Positions 10,798 to 23,061 are shown, counted from the stretch's first letter. The stretch is 64,000 nt of DNA from Papaver somniferum (GCF_003573695.1 NC_039358.1:233939560-234003559); one strand, 5' to 3'. The notes: generated by a model from the letters alone, not told the origin. Numbers and translations: made by a program.

Positions 10798-12171
10798 ATG
10801 GCGGACCCAGATGAGTCTTTTCCTGCTACTGTTGCTTTATCATCTTCTCCGTGAGCCATTTTTGCCTCGGTTATTCACATTATTTTATGTGGCTATGATC
10901 TTTATGATTTTTCTTTCTTTCCTTCATTGTGTTTTTTCTTTGAATTTTCGTCATCTTTACATTCCCACACTGTCCTTGCAGTGTAAAGCGGAAACCCTCC
11001 AAGAAGTGGACTGATGTGTTTAAAGGTTTTCAAGCCGCACTCAAGGAGAAAGGTTTACCCTTATCGTTATGGAGGGCACGACTGCTATTACTTTCCTGAA
11101 TGAGGAGAGGATTTTGGAGGGTTCATGGAGTGTGAATCGCATGCTCGTCGCGCTTGGCCAGTTGAAGGAGGGTCTCCCTCTCCAGGGTAGTTAGGACGAT
11201 TTCCTTTGTTGATAAGGTTAAGAGTTTTCAGATTGACGATACCCAGGGAACAAGTGGATTTACTCATTCTTATCGCACTATGGTGTCTGAAGATTCACCT
11301 TCTCTGGAGGGTGTTGTTGCAACCCTTTCTTCAATGATTGATTCTCTCGCTCAGCGTTCTACATCGGATACTATCCTTTCACAGGTTCGCCATTTAATAT
11401 TAAATCTCATTCCCCAATCATCTAACGATGATGTTCAATATGTACGGGAAATTTCTTCGTTGCTTACGCCTGACCAGCATCTCGCGCTTGAATATCTGGT
11501 GAGTCATTGTTTTTGTGTTGTTCTTATTTGCGGGTCGTATTATCTTCTAAATACTAATTTCATCTTGTCTTTCAGAATATGTATCACATTGTTACCCCGG
11601 TCGATAATTATTGTAAAACGGTGGACTTGATTCGTGTCCAGGCTAACCAGGTGTGTTCTCTCAAGACTGAAGTTTCAAATCTCCAGAGTAATGTTTCTTT
11701 GCTTCGAAAGGTATGTGATATGCTTGCAAGATAATTGTCAGCTACTACGAGTGCGATGATTGCAGCTCGCATTCGGAATGACTTGTTAACAGGTAGGTTT
11801 TTTACGCCTTTTTCTTTACTTCTAGTTTCTCCTTCCCTTTTTACCGGTCCCTTAGGGGTGATTTCCTTAGTTGAGGGTCGTGAGGTTTCTTGTAGAGGTC
11901 TTCGATTTTTCAGATCTTTCTGTAGCTGCTAACTTAGATAGGGAGGCTCTTCTGGTGCACTTTAATACTGAGGATTATAAGCAGAAGTATGAACATCTTA
12001 AGCTTGAGTTTAGGAAGATATTAGCAATCGTAGGGAACCTCCGGTCTCGCGTTCGATCTCTTCGAGAGGTTTCTAGGCGGTTGGTTGTCGAAAAGACCAA
12101 TTTTTCAGTTGAGAAGAATAAGGTCGTCGAAGATGGGGCGAATGCTCTTTGAGATTGTGAAAAAGAGAACC
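10798..12171 (+). pseudogene. decayed intron-containing coiled-coil protein gene
   Basis: Starts MADPDESFPATVALSSSP at 10798. GT-AG introns are visible at 10851-10981 and 11499-11575, and donor-like GTATGT (11711) and GTAGG (11793) sites mark further introns. Coding text includes KWTDVFKGFQAALKEKGLPL, EGTTAITFLNEERILEGSW, LTPDQHLALEYL, then VDNYCKTVDLIRVQANQVC, and from about 11915 a charged coiled coil (LKLEFRKILAIVGNLRSRVR...) with heptad-like spacing. A frame change near 11071 and stops near 11192 and 12150 break it. It runs directly into an LTR tail at 12183. Possibly an accessory ORF of a retroelement or a captured host gene. The family is not recognised. Confidence 0.45.
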
Positions 12172-12182
12172 ATGAGCTTCGT

Positions 12183-12316
12183 GTATGTAGGCATCTCTTT
12201 CCGAACCACGTTAAATTCATATCTCCATTGTTTATCTTCATTGTTTTAGCCCTAATTTCACATAATCATCATCAAATGATCGTGTTTAGTGCCTAAATTA
12301 ATTTTGGGTACAAGCA
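12183..12316 (+). mobile_element. LTR 3' tail
   Basis: About 130 bp almost identical to 15042-15176: GATGTAGGCATC-type start, CCGAACCACG motif, and an ending GGGTACAAGCA. The same ending closes the solo LTR at 8755. Upstream of about 12183 the two copies share nothing, so only the 3' part of the LTR is present, or the LTR is very short. Confidence 0.6.
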
Positions 12317-12335
12317 TTGACGCCGACTAAGGGGA
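12317..12335 (+). other. primer-binding-site-like sequence
   Basis: Directly after the LTR tail is TTGACGCCGACTAAGGGGA, resembling Tat-type sites that begin TGGCGCCG. This supports 12316 as a true LTR end, with internal sequence starting here. Confidence 0.45.
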
Positions 12336-12903
12336 TTCGTGTAAAATAATCGTGTTCTGTCATTGAGAAAAGTGGAGAATAAATCATGCACAAGATTCCA
12401 TGTAAAAATTCAGCAAAAAAAGAAAAATTTAGGGTTCTTACATAACTGTTGCGAAGTTGAAGAAACAGTTGAAGAAATTGTTGCGAAAATGTTGAAGATA
12501 ACGTTGCAAACAAATGCAGAAATTGTTGCGAAATTTGCATAAATAGTAGCAGAAGCGTTTTACAACACTAACAGATTGGCCGAGTCCGTTAGCACGCCAC
12601 GTCAACGAATTGGTCCTGTCAGCAACTGTCGCGTCAGCAAGACCTGTCGTATCAAAAACTCTCAGTCCGCGACTCTTCAATACTGATTGTTCCACCACAT
12701 CAGCTTCCAGTCAACTGCCACGTCAGCGCCTTCGGGTGCCACGTTAACAGCGCAGTCCCAGTCAGCAGTTCCATGTCAATCTTTTGATCCAGTCAGCGCT
12801 GCCATGTATGCAACATCACAAGCACTTCGTTCAAATCTTTTTTCGTCAATAAATTCTTCGTTTTAAGTCCAAATTGAGTGATTTTTGGATCGTCGGAGTT
12901 GTC
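12336..12903. other. leader-like DNA, no gene
   Basis: No coding features. 12430-12545 has repeated GTTGC/GAAATTGTTGCGAA phrases. 12590-12800 has several CCACGTCA/GTCAGC phrases typical of retroelement leaders. Confidence 0.35.
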
Positions 12904-15041
12904 TGTAGCGCCCCAAATCTAGCAGCTGACTAATCCAAGAGATTAACTAAATAAAGATGCACTAGGAATCTAAATCAAATACCTAAACATTGAATTAAGA
13001 AATCTGCTACAAAAACATAACCCAAGAACTATCCCCGCTCAGAAATATATATATACAATATAAGAACTCCTCTTAATAGTCATTTGGTTTGCAAATATAA
13101 TATGCAACATTATAAACATAGTCGAAGTTAACCAACTAACGAACTCAACTCCTCGAAGCGTTTGCTGCGCAACTCTGATCTATCTCTGAAATTGAAAGTG
13201 GGAATGGGTGAGCATATCATGCCTAAAAGGGGTTCCCAGTAGGAATAACATTTAAGTTTCAAGTAATCATTGGAATTATTTGAAAACAATTCATGTTTTC
13301 GCTAACACTAAAACACAACTAACTCACAGAGGTAAACAATCATGTATATGGAACTAACTCCTGCCAAACAATGTATAATATGGTGACTCGTCTCGCACCT
13401 AGATAATAATATGGTGACTCGTCCCGCACCAAAAGCACGAAAGTAAGTATGTATAAATGAAGGAGCAATACCCTACATACCACAAATGGAAATTCTCATT
13501 TCAAACAATCAAATGGAAATTCTTATTTCCCAAACAATTCATAATGAGAAACAAAGCATTACAATTCCTTTCCAAAAAATGGAAAGATTAAAAGAGATAA
13601 CAGAACTTTCGGAATTTAAACTAAACAACACAAGGAATACACAATCAGACAATGCATGAATTTTTTAAACATAAACTTTTGAAAAGGGAAACAACAATAA
13701 TCACAGAAGAGTTAAATATAAATTCCCACCTATTTTGATGACAATCCACGCCTACCTCGAGATCCACGATCCACTAGTTCATCCTTTGAGTCGATCGTTG
13801 TTAATATACTAACTGTTAATCATACAAACACTCTAAGAATCTAGCCAAAATGGTTCATACAAGAATCATGTAGTTCTATCTAATGGTTATAAGTCCAATT
13901 ATAGTTCTACACCTTATTATTATTTATCTCTCACATATCTAAGGTTTACTAATTCAATAAGATAGATTTTTTACTTCACTAGATATGTCTTATGAATATC
14001 TACAACTTTGTAGAAGGACCCAAAGACTAATTCGCACCATACGAGGTCCAAACATCAATCTAGGATAACTTGCCCTAATCCCAAGTCTACTTAAACAAAC
14101 CTATTACATAGGGCCTGACGCAACTGGGTCAATCTAACGGCCAGTGACGGTCAAATTGGTCAACTAACAGTCCACGTCCATACAAGGTCAAGTCCAGGGT
14201 AATCAATTGGTCAAGGTCCACTGAGTAAACTCTGAGTCAAACCGATTCAACTCAGATTAACAGGATTAACTCAGTTCAGTCAGCTAAACGAATTGAGTCG
14301 GCTAAACCGACTGGGATAACTAATAGGTCCGAAATCATATACACATTCACTTCAATTCTAACAATTACAAGTCTAACTCAAGTTCGACTACGATCAAATC
14401 ATTGCATCAATTCATTGAATCTTAAAACAAACTTCATAATCAAATACAATTACAAACACTGGTTACCTGGAATTGCAGTTCCAAGCTTTACAACAACACT
14501 AATTGCAATTCTATAATCAACACAAAATTCAATTACAGTCACCTTCCATTACTTTCTCTAGTTCACATACCCTTGATCCATTCATCTAAACTTGCAATTC
14601 ATTTAGAAGCATAAAAACATTTATAACTTTATTAATAACCCACATTAACCTCATTTACAACCTCATATCCATCTTAGCCACAACATGATCAACCTCAATA
14701 TACATATACACCATCCGAAACCACCAACACCTTTAGTTCAATCCACAACACCTGCAATCCCCAACCACAGCAACAACATACATAATTCATCATTGAATCC
14801 ACCTTTCTATGTTATAACACTTGAACCTATTAACCATTGTAATCTCAGTTCTAGATGTAATATCTCCACTTCAAACAACCTGTAATATTTGTTCCTTCTA
14901 CAGACCTAATATTCATCTATATAATCAATACTTGTATCTTCCAAGCATACAACATTAATCCCCCGCCATTCATCATAAACACCCTACAACTTTAAACTTA
15001 AAACTCCATTCCACAATAAATAAAATATTTCTCTATTCCTC
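12904..15041 (+). mobile_element. possible chromovirus (Tekay/Del-like) LTR
   Basis: Begins TGTAGCGCCCCAAATC after TTGTC. TGTARCRCCCC starts are typical of Tekay/Del LTRs, and the phrase GTGGGAATGGGTGAGCA followed by GGGGTTCCCAGTAGGAAT (13200-13250) also recalls those LTRs. The rest is AT-rich and without coding features. A short duplicated phrase, ATATGGTGACTCGTC(T/C)CGCACC, lies at 13378-13430. I did not find the 3' boundary or a matching TSD, so the right limit is only where the next LTR tail begins. Confidence 0.35.
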
Positions 15042-15176
15042 TGTGGATGTAGGCATCACTTGTCGAACCACTTTAAATTCATGTCCATTATTTATCTTCA
15101 TTATTTTAGCCCTAATTTCACATAATCATCATCAAATGATCGTGTTTAGTGCCTAAATTAATTTTGGGTACAAACA
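15042..15176 (+). mobile_element. LTR 3' tail, second copy
   Basis: Copy of the tail at 12183-12316, ending GGGTACAAACA. It is not followed by a primer binding site, which suggests a 3' LTR or solo remnant. Bases flanking the two copies do not form a TSD. Confidence 0.55.
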
Positions 15177-15853
15177 CCATTCAACAGTAATAGCTTGGTC
15201 CCTCAAACTTTGATGATTGAAGGACAAGGAGGAATGGTGCATGCCAAAATTCGATGTTTTTTGGAAGTAAAATAAAATCAAATTCCTGAAAATAAGGAGC
15301 AAAATTAGATTTGTAATTTGAATAATTGTATTAAGTTGAGTGTTGTTAGTATGGTTTGTATGAATGAGGTGTAAAACATTAACATGTTATTTTTGTTATC
15401 AGTTTAGCAATCTGTTTGTTACATGGATACTACTATTTGAGTATGGTATAAGTTGTTAATATGTTATTGTTTGGATGGTAAAACTGCCTCAAATATGAAT
15501 CTGATGTGATTAATTGATGATCGAACCGCTGTTTTTTTTATCCAATCGAACAGGGTAGGGGGTACCTGCAAAAAACCCTCCGATGCTTAAGTTAGTTAGA
15601 GTTTTTCACAGGAGTATTAGTGGGGAAGATTTCTTACCTTTTTGAGTTGTGGACCCTTGTATTTATATGGCTTGAATTAGGCCCTTAAACTAATTTCGAG
15701 GTGAGTATAAATTGTATTAAATTTCATGCATGGTTGCATGCCTCCATGCATAAATTACATTGACTGGCCCTTGCATGCCTCCTGACATGAATTGCATTGA
15801 CTGGAATCAACCCTTCTAGATGTTTCCAGAAACTCCTCTAGGATTATGGAATT
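15177..15853 (-). mobile_element. left flank of element A, probably minus-strand LTR sequence
   Basis: No coding features. On the minus strand there is a TATA-like TATAAATA (plus 15661-15668) followed by GGTACCCCCTACCC (15553-15566) and repeated GGAGGCATGCA phrases (15735-15800), features of LTR promoter regions. Removing element A joins this DNA to 29001 onward, so it may be the downstream part of the Tat 3' LTR described there. Confidence 0.35.
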
Positions 15854-15858
15854 AACCA

Positions 15859-16410
15859 TGTAGGATTAGAATTTCGCGACAACGATACGCTCGCGAAATT
15901 CCTAACCACGCATTACAAAAATTTCGCAGAGAACTTTGAGAAACGATACAATAGGTGATATTAGCTTAAACATCTGAAAATGTAACAACTTTGCAAAGAT
16001 TGGAAGATATGCGAAGTTAACATTTGTAAGCTTGCGATATCATCGCAAGCTAGATCCGAAATTAGGGGAAATCTTAGCTGTATATGAGTTGTCATCCATT
16101 AGGTAGCATCCTATATAAAGAGAAAGGTAGGAGAGAGAAAAATGACTGGTATTATTATTATCTTCTTATTATTCCCCAAAAACCAGAGAGAGAGAGAGCT
16201 CCAAAAACTCATTAATGGAGTCCCAATGTAATTCATATGTAATTACAAACAATCATAGTGAAGATTCCTAACCCCGTGGATGTAGATCAAATTGATCGAA
16301 CCACGTAAACCTTGTGGCTCTTTACAATTTTAGCATTCTTATCATCATTTTTATGTTTAGATATACAAAATTATTACAAGAGGTGTGTTGTAGGATTTCC
16401 TGCAACTACA
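15859..16410 (+). repeat. 5' LTR of element A (552 bp)
   Basis: TGTAGGATT... to ...GCAACTACA. It contains TATATAAAG near 16113, a GA-rich stretch, the U5 motif at 16275-16309, and an extra block of about 40 bp (16323-16366) missing from the 3' copy. The sequence is rich in TTTCGC/GCGAAA phrases. Confidence 0.93.
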
Positions 16411-16414
16411 TTTT

Positions 16415-16432
16415 TGGCGCTAGAAACAGGGA
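16415..16432 (+). other. primer binding site of element A
   Basis: TGGCGCTAGAAACAGGGA, four bases after the LTR end. The same site follows the LTRs of D (44075) and, with one change, E (45087), so the three elements prime from the same tRNA. Confidence 0.8.
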
Positions 16433-16699
16433 ACGAGTAAAGGATTTATCCTTCCTGTAACTTGTTGGTTCAAGAAATTTTCATGAAGATTAGTTATTGT
16501 TCATATTTTATGAAAGAAATCACACTTTCAGGGAGTAAACATCATCAATAATTCAAAGACATGAAAAGAGTGAGAGAAAAATTAGTTGTTGTGGTGAAAT
16601 TTAAGGAAAAAATGAAAGTTTCAGTGGAAGTTTTTCATGTTCAGGAAAAGAAACAAGGGAAAGACGAAGATAAGATAAGAGGCAGGCGCTGTAATTTCT

Positions 16700-17385
16700 G
16701 TCACAAACAGAAATTCGCGCAGATGGTTCAAGGCTGAGCGAACAACAAATAGGTCACAGGTTCGAATTCGCAGAGACACATATTTTTCATTTTCTTCTCA
16801 TTTGCATGGGAGAATAAAAAAATTAGGAAAAATGTTATGCGTTAATTTCGCAGAGAGGTTCTTGCACAATTAGTTCAGAGAGCAGTATGTGTGTTCGTGG
16901 TCGCAAGTTCGAATTTGCCTGCGAACATAATTTTCTTCTTTTTTACAGAGAACGAAAAAATGAATAATTTCGCAATATTATTTCATTATTTCACAAACAA
17001 GAGGTAGCACATTTGGTCATCTGCGAAGTTAATGAGTTCATGGTCGTGTGATCAAATCCCAACACATGCGTATTTTTTCGCACATATATTTCTTTGATTA
17101 TTTCGCACAGAAGAGAGTTGATGATAATTTCGCAGAGATATTTTGCAAAGAATAAGCTTGCACAGTTGGTCAGGAGGCATGAATGCAAGCAGCAGGTCAC
17201 GGGATCAATTCTTGCTTCTCATATGTTTATTTTTGTTACGCGAAATCTATACAGAATTGTCTCTCACACAGTTGGAATTTGATTACTTCGCAAGAACTTT
17301 GATTATTTCACAAGAGAGGCTTAGTATAGTTGATATGGTGTGAGAATATTCAAGTAGCAGGTCGTGGGTTCAATTCTTTCCTCTT
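16700..17385 (+). repeat. five degenerate tRNA-like modules in the leader of element A
   Basis: Five times the sequence gives a box-A-like phrase followed, 30-45 bases on, by a GGTC(A/G)(C/T)-type stem and a box-B-like core. Cores: GGTTCGAATTC (16759-16769), AGTTCGAATTT (16906-16916), TGATCAAATCC (17049-17059), GGATCAATTCT (17202-17212), GGTTCAATTCT (17367-17377). Preceding phrases include TTAGTTCAGAGAGCA, CATTTGGTCATC and CAGTTGGTCAGG. Spacing is 143-165 bases. Units are separated by TTTCGCA-rich DNA. None looks like a functional tRNA. Confidence 0.6.
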
Positions 17386-18010
17386 GCATCTATTTTTTCT
17401 AAGCGACATTTATACTTCATTCAACGTATTTTTCGCGCGAGATTGACAACAACAGCGAATCACATAAAAGCGAAGTACCACTTTCCTTGAACATTTTACT
17501 TTTACAGAAAATAAAAGATTTTTGATTTGATTTACAAAAAGCGATTCAATCGCACGATTACAAAGATTTCAAGATTTCAAAGAGTACTAAGATTTCAAGA
17601 TTACAAAGACTTCAAAATTATTGAGATTTCGAGATTTTAAAATTACAGAAAACTGAGAAAATTCAATTTATATGTTTCTCTAGAATATTTCTTTTGCAGA
17701 GAATAAAAATATTTTTGTTTTGATTTACAAAACGCGATAGAATCGCAGAATTACAAAGATTTCACAACTACAAAGATTTCAGAGTTACCATGTATTAGAA
17801 TTTCTCTTGAATATTTACTTTGATTCAAATGATATGATATTATGAGAATGAAATAATGAATGAAAGAGATGACATAAATGAAATAATGAATGAAAGAGAT
17901 GACATAAATCAAAAGATGAATGAGAGAATAAAGAAACGCGAACATTTCGTAGAAACAAAAAGAGAACCTTTATGGCGTACACCCTAGTTCGCGAATGCAA
18001 TTTCGCAAGA
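17386..18010. repeat. AT-rich short repeats, no gene
   Basis: Runs of AAGATTTCAAGATTACAAAG-like phrases (17560-17650 and 17755-17790) and a direct repeat of AATGAATGAAAGAGATGACATAAAT-like text (17855-17910). No coding features. Confidence 0.6.
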
Positions 18011-18019
18011 GGAAAATGT

Positions 18020-18526
18020 AAGACCTAAAGTACGTCATATAAGGGGGTACCTGTTGCATGGCTCAGGGAAAGGCCACACCGCCACCGGAACCTGAGTCAT
18101 GGAGATTTGGGGTCAATAAAGCCCATCCGGGAGAGGCACCTTGGATTCTCATCTTAAGCTTATGACTTAGGTTGGGCGACTAAGGTAATAAGGGCTCTCC
18201 CAAGGAGTGCAGAATCTGATCAAGGCGCCGAGGTACACGGTTGAGTCAAGAGTTTCAGGGGCGTCTGGAGCGTACCTTGACATTCTTGACAAGTCTTGGG
18301 TTACACTGCACTCGGCCCGAAGAAAACCCCACTTAGGGTGCAGTCTCATAACCATAAGCCTTATAGGTAAAAGGGACAAGAGGCTTCCAAAACAACTGGT
18401 TGTTGTTAAGACCGGATGGGAGGATCTAACCTTGTATGGTAGAAGTATGCCTCCTTGAAGGGGCAACCAGGGGGAGATAAGGGCGGCACCCTCCATTAGG
18501 GAGCTGATAAGTGTCTTAAGATGCAA
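18020..18526 (+). other. GC-richer internal block of element A
   Basis: Starts at about GGGGGTACCTGTTGCATGG and includes GGCCACACCGCCACCGGAAC and GGTCAATAAAGCCCATCCGG. It looks like a conserved internal block of large non-autonomous elements. The short ORFs on both strands (18526-18167 minus, 18207-18458 plus) show no domain. Function unknown. Confidence 0.4.
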
Positions 18527-18800
18527 ATGTCATGAGGCTTTTTACTCGCAAGGGTATTAAGTCTTGTCATATTTTTGCAACAATCCTGAAGAGGCAATAA
18601 TACTAGAGAAAAAGATAAGACGATATCAATGGGTCATTACATGAAAGTGTATCGCAAGACGGCAATGTCATGGGGCTTTATTTTCGCAAGAATATTTAGG
18701 CTTGTCATATTGCCGCAACAATCCTGAAGAGGAAATAATACAAAAGAAAAAGTTAAGGCAAGATCAATGGGTTTTTGCATGAAAGTGCAAAGACGTCCTG
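18527..18800. repeat. about 137-bp direct duplication
   Basis: AATGTCATG(A/G)GGCTTT starts at 18527 and again at 18664. Both copies continue through CTTGTCATAT, GCAACAATCCTGAAGAGG and CAATGGGT, and end with ATGAAAGTG. Confidence 0.8.
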
Positions 18801-19139
18801 CGATTTTGTTGCAATGACAAGAGGTGGCAAAATAAGACCACAGAAGAGGGTACGCAAATAAACTTGCGAAGATGATTATATGTAAGCAAATAAGCTTGCG
18901 AATATGTATATGGAAATGAAACTGAGGCAGTGAAAATGCCGCAGACTTGATACTATGATCATACTGTTATGAGATACTAATAGTGCAGGAAAAAGGAAAG
19001 ATGAAACACAAGTAAGAACTTGTGAGGAACAATAACTACACGAAGAGGAATGCATAAAATAAAGAAAAAGCCAGAGAAATGGAGAATGGAGGCAATTCAA
19101 AGCTACATCTATTTTAGCGTGCAAAATGAGCTAAGTAAC

Positions 19140-19510
19140 ACAAACATTAGCTATACATTGCAATAGATAAGCATTCTCATCATACAAGCATCATACTCGC
19201 ATCATAAAAGCATTGCATAAGCATTTCATAGCATAAACATCGTATACACATTTCATAACATAATCATCACATAAGCATTATATTTGCATAAGGACTTTAC
19301 AAAATTGTACGGAATAATATTGCAGAACTTCGCAATAATATCGCAGAATTTAGAAGAATTTCACAGGATTACTCAGAATTTCGCAGGATTATTCAGAATT
19401 TCGCAAGATTATTCTGAACTTTGCAGAATGATTCGAAATTTCGTAGAATGTGTCAGAATTTCGCAGAATGTGATTATTTCAAATGATGTGATTATCTTGC
19501 TCAATTATTT
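19140..19510. repeat. degenerate short tandem repeats
   Basis: 19165-19285 is built from CATAAGCATT-like phrases. 19315-19475 is built from CAGAATTTCGCAGGATTAT-like phrases of about 18-20 bp. Both lie at the end of element A's left internal part, just before element B. Confidence 0.7.
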
Positions 19511-19664
19511 CGCATAATTATAAGCAACTTGAAGAGATTATACGTCGCATGAGCACAAAACATGAGACAGAGGCAAGATAAGAATGAAGAAACAATTCAC
19601 ACATTCAACATTTTCTCAAGGATTCTACCCTCATAGATAAAGAACATAGGCAACTATGGATTAC

Positions 19665-21669
19665 TGGTAGGCTTGTAGTAATGTGTGCAAGACAAGGTCA
19701 TTCCACAGGGACTTGGGGTGTATTGAAGTTTCCTAAACTAGTTAATCTAAATGCAATGAGTGACAATGACACAATGAAGCAAAGAGAGCAAAACAGGGCC
19801 TACACAAGGTGAGTTAAAGGTGACAGTGGCATATACAATGGTATTTAGGCAGTGGCAAAGGCAAAGCAATAAGGCAGATGCAAAAATGGGAAAACAGTTA
19901 ACAACCAAGGCTGTAAGCCAAGGGCAGGGAGGAGTTTGTGCACTGATTTCAATGCACAACAGCTACAATTTGCAAGAAAAACTGAACAAGATGGCTAAGA
20001 AATTTAACTGAGCAGGGAATCAAAACAGGCTTGAAATTATAAGTGGTTGTAAAAAGATTTGTGGCTAAGCCAAGGCTTAGAATCCACCTTGTGACCTAAT
20101 CAAGCAATGAAATTCTAGGTTGAGTTGAAGACCTTGAGCATATATTAGAATGGGAGGAAAATCATCTTGCTCACTGATATGCCCCTACTATTGACTGTCT
20201 TTTGACAGCACAGTCAATCACAGGCATACCAGAGCACTGATTACTTCCCATTGCTCAAGCAAAACAGGCATCAAGATAACTATCCTAGCAATACATCATT
20301 CAACAGTGCACTAGGCTTCATCTGAGCCTTAGCAAGTGATAAATTAAAACATGATGAAAATGTGAAAATAAAACTGAATTTGAAAGTGAAGCAAAAACAG
20401 AACATGAACAATTGAGGAACTAGCTAGTCCAGTCCTCTTGGTGGTGCACTGGCTAGTCCAGGCATAGCTTCTAACACACACCCATCATCTATTTATACAT
20501 AAACCAACTTTCCCCAAAACAGGACCACATCAGTCCAATTAGGGTTTGGTGAAAATACAAATTAAATCAAAAAAAAAAATCCTACCTAACTCTGATAACA
20601 ACCCTAATAGACTATCCCATACTTCAATTTAACATTCAATTGATTTCCCCAAAAATTTTCCAAATCAGAAAAATTAGGGTTTTAGAAATTAAAATCAGAA
20701 ATTTACCTAATCTCTGACTCCAATCAAACTGCGACCCATGCTTAGAATTAGTCTTCTCTTGCTTCCCATACCTTCAATTTGCCTCTAGATCGACCTAATT
20801 TACCTATTTCACACTTTAGGGTTTCAGTTGAAAATGTGTGGAATAAGTAAAGTAGACGGACTAGGGAGAGGGGAACAATGATGGGTTATCATTGTTCGAC
20901 GCTGTGGTAATTATAGTGGTGATGGCGGAGCAGTTGGGATAGTAGGTGGAGGCGATGGTGGCGGACATGGAGGTTGCAGAGGAGGTGAGGGGAGAAAGAG
21001 AAGATGGAGTCGATGAAAAAGAGTGAGGGGGATGTTTGGTTGGGTAGGAATAGGGTTAGGTATTAGGGTGTTGAGCGGATGTATCAGAATTCGATGTCCA
21101 GTGAGTTAAAGCGTTGGATCGACACATCTGGATCGAATCTATCGGCTGAGATGGCAATGCTTGCAGCGACCGTAGGATTGTGAGACACAACAAAACTGAT
21201 GGCTCCAGATGGAGTTAGGTGTTGTAGTGTTAGTCAGGAATTTCAGACTTTGATGTACTGGCGATGCTACGACCGTAGGATAGATGATCCAATCTGACGG
21301 CTAGAAAGGGAAAACGGGTATGGATTTTGGGTGAGGGTTTTGGGCCTTGGGTATGCCAAGCCCACATCTTCTTTAAACAATTCTTCCTCTTCAAGCCCAC
21401 TTCTAGCCTTTTGGTCTTGTGCACAACATTCTTCGCGGCTTCCTTGTGTAATTCCTCCCGGCTTTTCACCGCTTTTCTGCTCTTTTCCGCTCCGCTATTC
21501 AACCAAACTTTATTTATTACCTAAAAAATGCAAAATTAATTAATAAAAATATTTATTCTTGAAAACAAAGAAAATACAGAATATGGGATAAAATGTAGAA
21601 TTAATGCACAAAAGATGAGTTAAATGCCAAGAAAAATATATAGAAATATGCACTTTTTAGCACTCATCA
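19665..21669 (-). repeat. 3' LTR of element B (2005 bp)
   Basis: Plus strand TGGTAGGCTT... to ...GCACTCATCA. Compared with the 5' LTR it lacks about 67 bases after TGGTAGGCTT and has about 25 extra bases near 19831 (a partial duplication ending in GGCAGTGGCA). Confidence 0.92.
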
Positions 21670-21683
21670 AATACCCCCAAACC
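21670..21683 (-). other. polypurine tract of element B
   Basis: On the minus strand GGTTTGGGGGTATT ends immediately before the 3' LTR, as expected for the plus-strand primer of Athila/Tat elements. Confidence 0.8.
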
Positions 21684-23061
21684 TGAATTTTACTTGTCCT
21701 CAAGTAAAACAAAAATAAGGAAATCCTATCTATACCACTGTCGTTGGTCTCTCGAATGCATTTAGCGTATGCACTAAGCCTTTTAAACCACTAAGTGTCC
21801 CTAGTGGACGAGTGAAGTCTCGTGAAGGTTTGCTTAGAACGTACCTACAAAGTTCTAGGTCAAAATATAAGCTCAGATTCCATCAAATGTGACATGTGCA
21901 AGACAGTATAAGCTCACAGCAAAATGGAGATGTCAATCTAGCTATCAAAGGCACAATCCTAGCACTGATAACAAATAAAGACATGTGATAAGAGTGTAAA
22001 GTGTATCTACACATGTGTAAAGAAAGATCGGATGTTATGACTACTAATCACCAAGAGATAGTTTCTCAGGCTAAGAACCAAGGTCGAAATCTAGCTAGCT
22101 GTCCGGACTTTACGAGAATTGTGAATGAGTTGGAGGTATTTCACAATTACTCGCGTTGTACATCAATGGCATACACCCTCCTTTCTTATTACAATGAAAC
22201 AACAAAATGACTCTTTACATGACTCTTATTTACATTGACTACTCTCTTTTATTTTTGGAACAAGAGAGCATGGAATTGATAAATAGTTGATTTTTTTGTA
22301 TTTTTCTGATATTTTTTTTGAATATATACATCGTTTTTTGTTTTTTTTTTATCTTTTTTTTTTTGATAAGGAAACACTTTTGATACATATACAAAAGGAA
22401 ACAAAAATTACATAACACTTTGCAAGAGGTAGCCCTTTTTGATGCACCCAGTTAAATTCGATGGTTGTTTTTCTTAATGTAACCTCCACCTTCTATCCCA
22501 ACCAACCAAAGAACAATCTAGTCAAGTTTCGTTCAGTATTCTAAAGTGATTGGCAACTAAAACTTCCGATAGAACACCTCAAGGATGAAGCTATACATGT
22601 ATTGGTAGATCGTGCGCGTGCAAGTTTCTTATCACATGTGAATTGTGCTAGAATCAGGGTGCCTAAATATCTAGACTAAGACTCCAAAAAATTACATATT
22701 TGCACAAGAGTCAACATTTCAAGGTAAATGAGCTCCATTTTTGTGATTTTTAATTTTTTTAATTTTTTAATTTTTTTTTTTCAAAAAGAAGGAGTTCCTG
22801 TTTTCAATTATGGCATATTATCAAAGTATCTACTTTTCACCCCCAAACCTAAACTAAAAATTGTCCTCAATGTTTAAAAATATGAACAAAATTATAATAC
22901 AACATATGAAGAGGATCATGTTGAGTAGAGAAAAAGGAAAGAGAATACCCGATTTCGGCGAAAGCAATATTAGAACTCCGTTATTCAAGGCAAGAATCCA
23001 ACATATGTCAGCCGAGATCATATTGGATTAGCAAAATATATACAAAAGGAACAAAAGGGTT
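21684..23061 (-). other. 3' untranslated part of element B
   Basis: No coding features. It contains poly-T runs (22280-22370, 22748-22790) and further purine-rich minus-strand tracts: CCCCCAAACCT at 22841 and CCCCCAAACCTGG at 23225 repeat the polypurine-tract phrase found at 21674. Confidence 0.6.

Noticed and set aside
12183..15176. The two LTR tails as the LTR pair of one short-LTR (TRIM) element
   Set aside because: The flanking bases do not form a TSD, no purine tract precedes the second copy, and the interior looks like a different LTR.
16759..17377. Functional tRNA genes
   Set aside because: Box-B-like cores are present but acceptor and anticodon stems cannot be formed by eye, so they are kept only as tRNA-like modules.
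18167..18526. 119-residue minus ORF and overlapping 83-residue plus ORF
   Set aside because: They lie in the GC-richer internal block of element A, with no recognisable motif. The block's composition explains the open frames.
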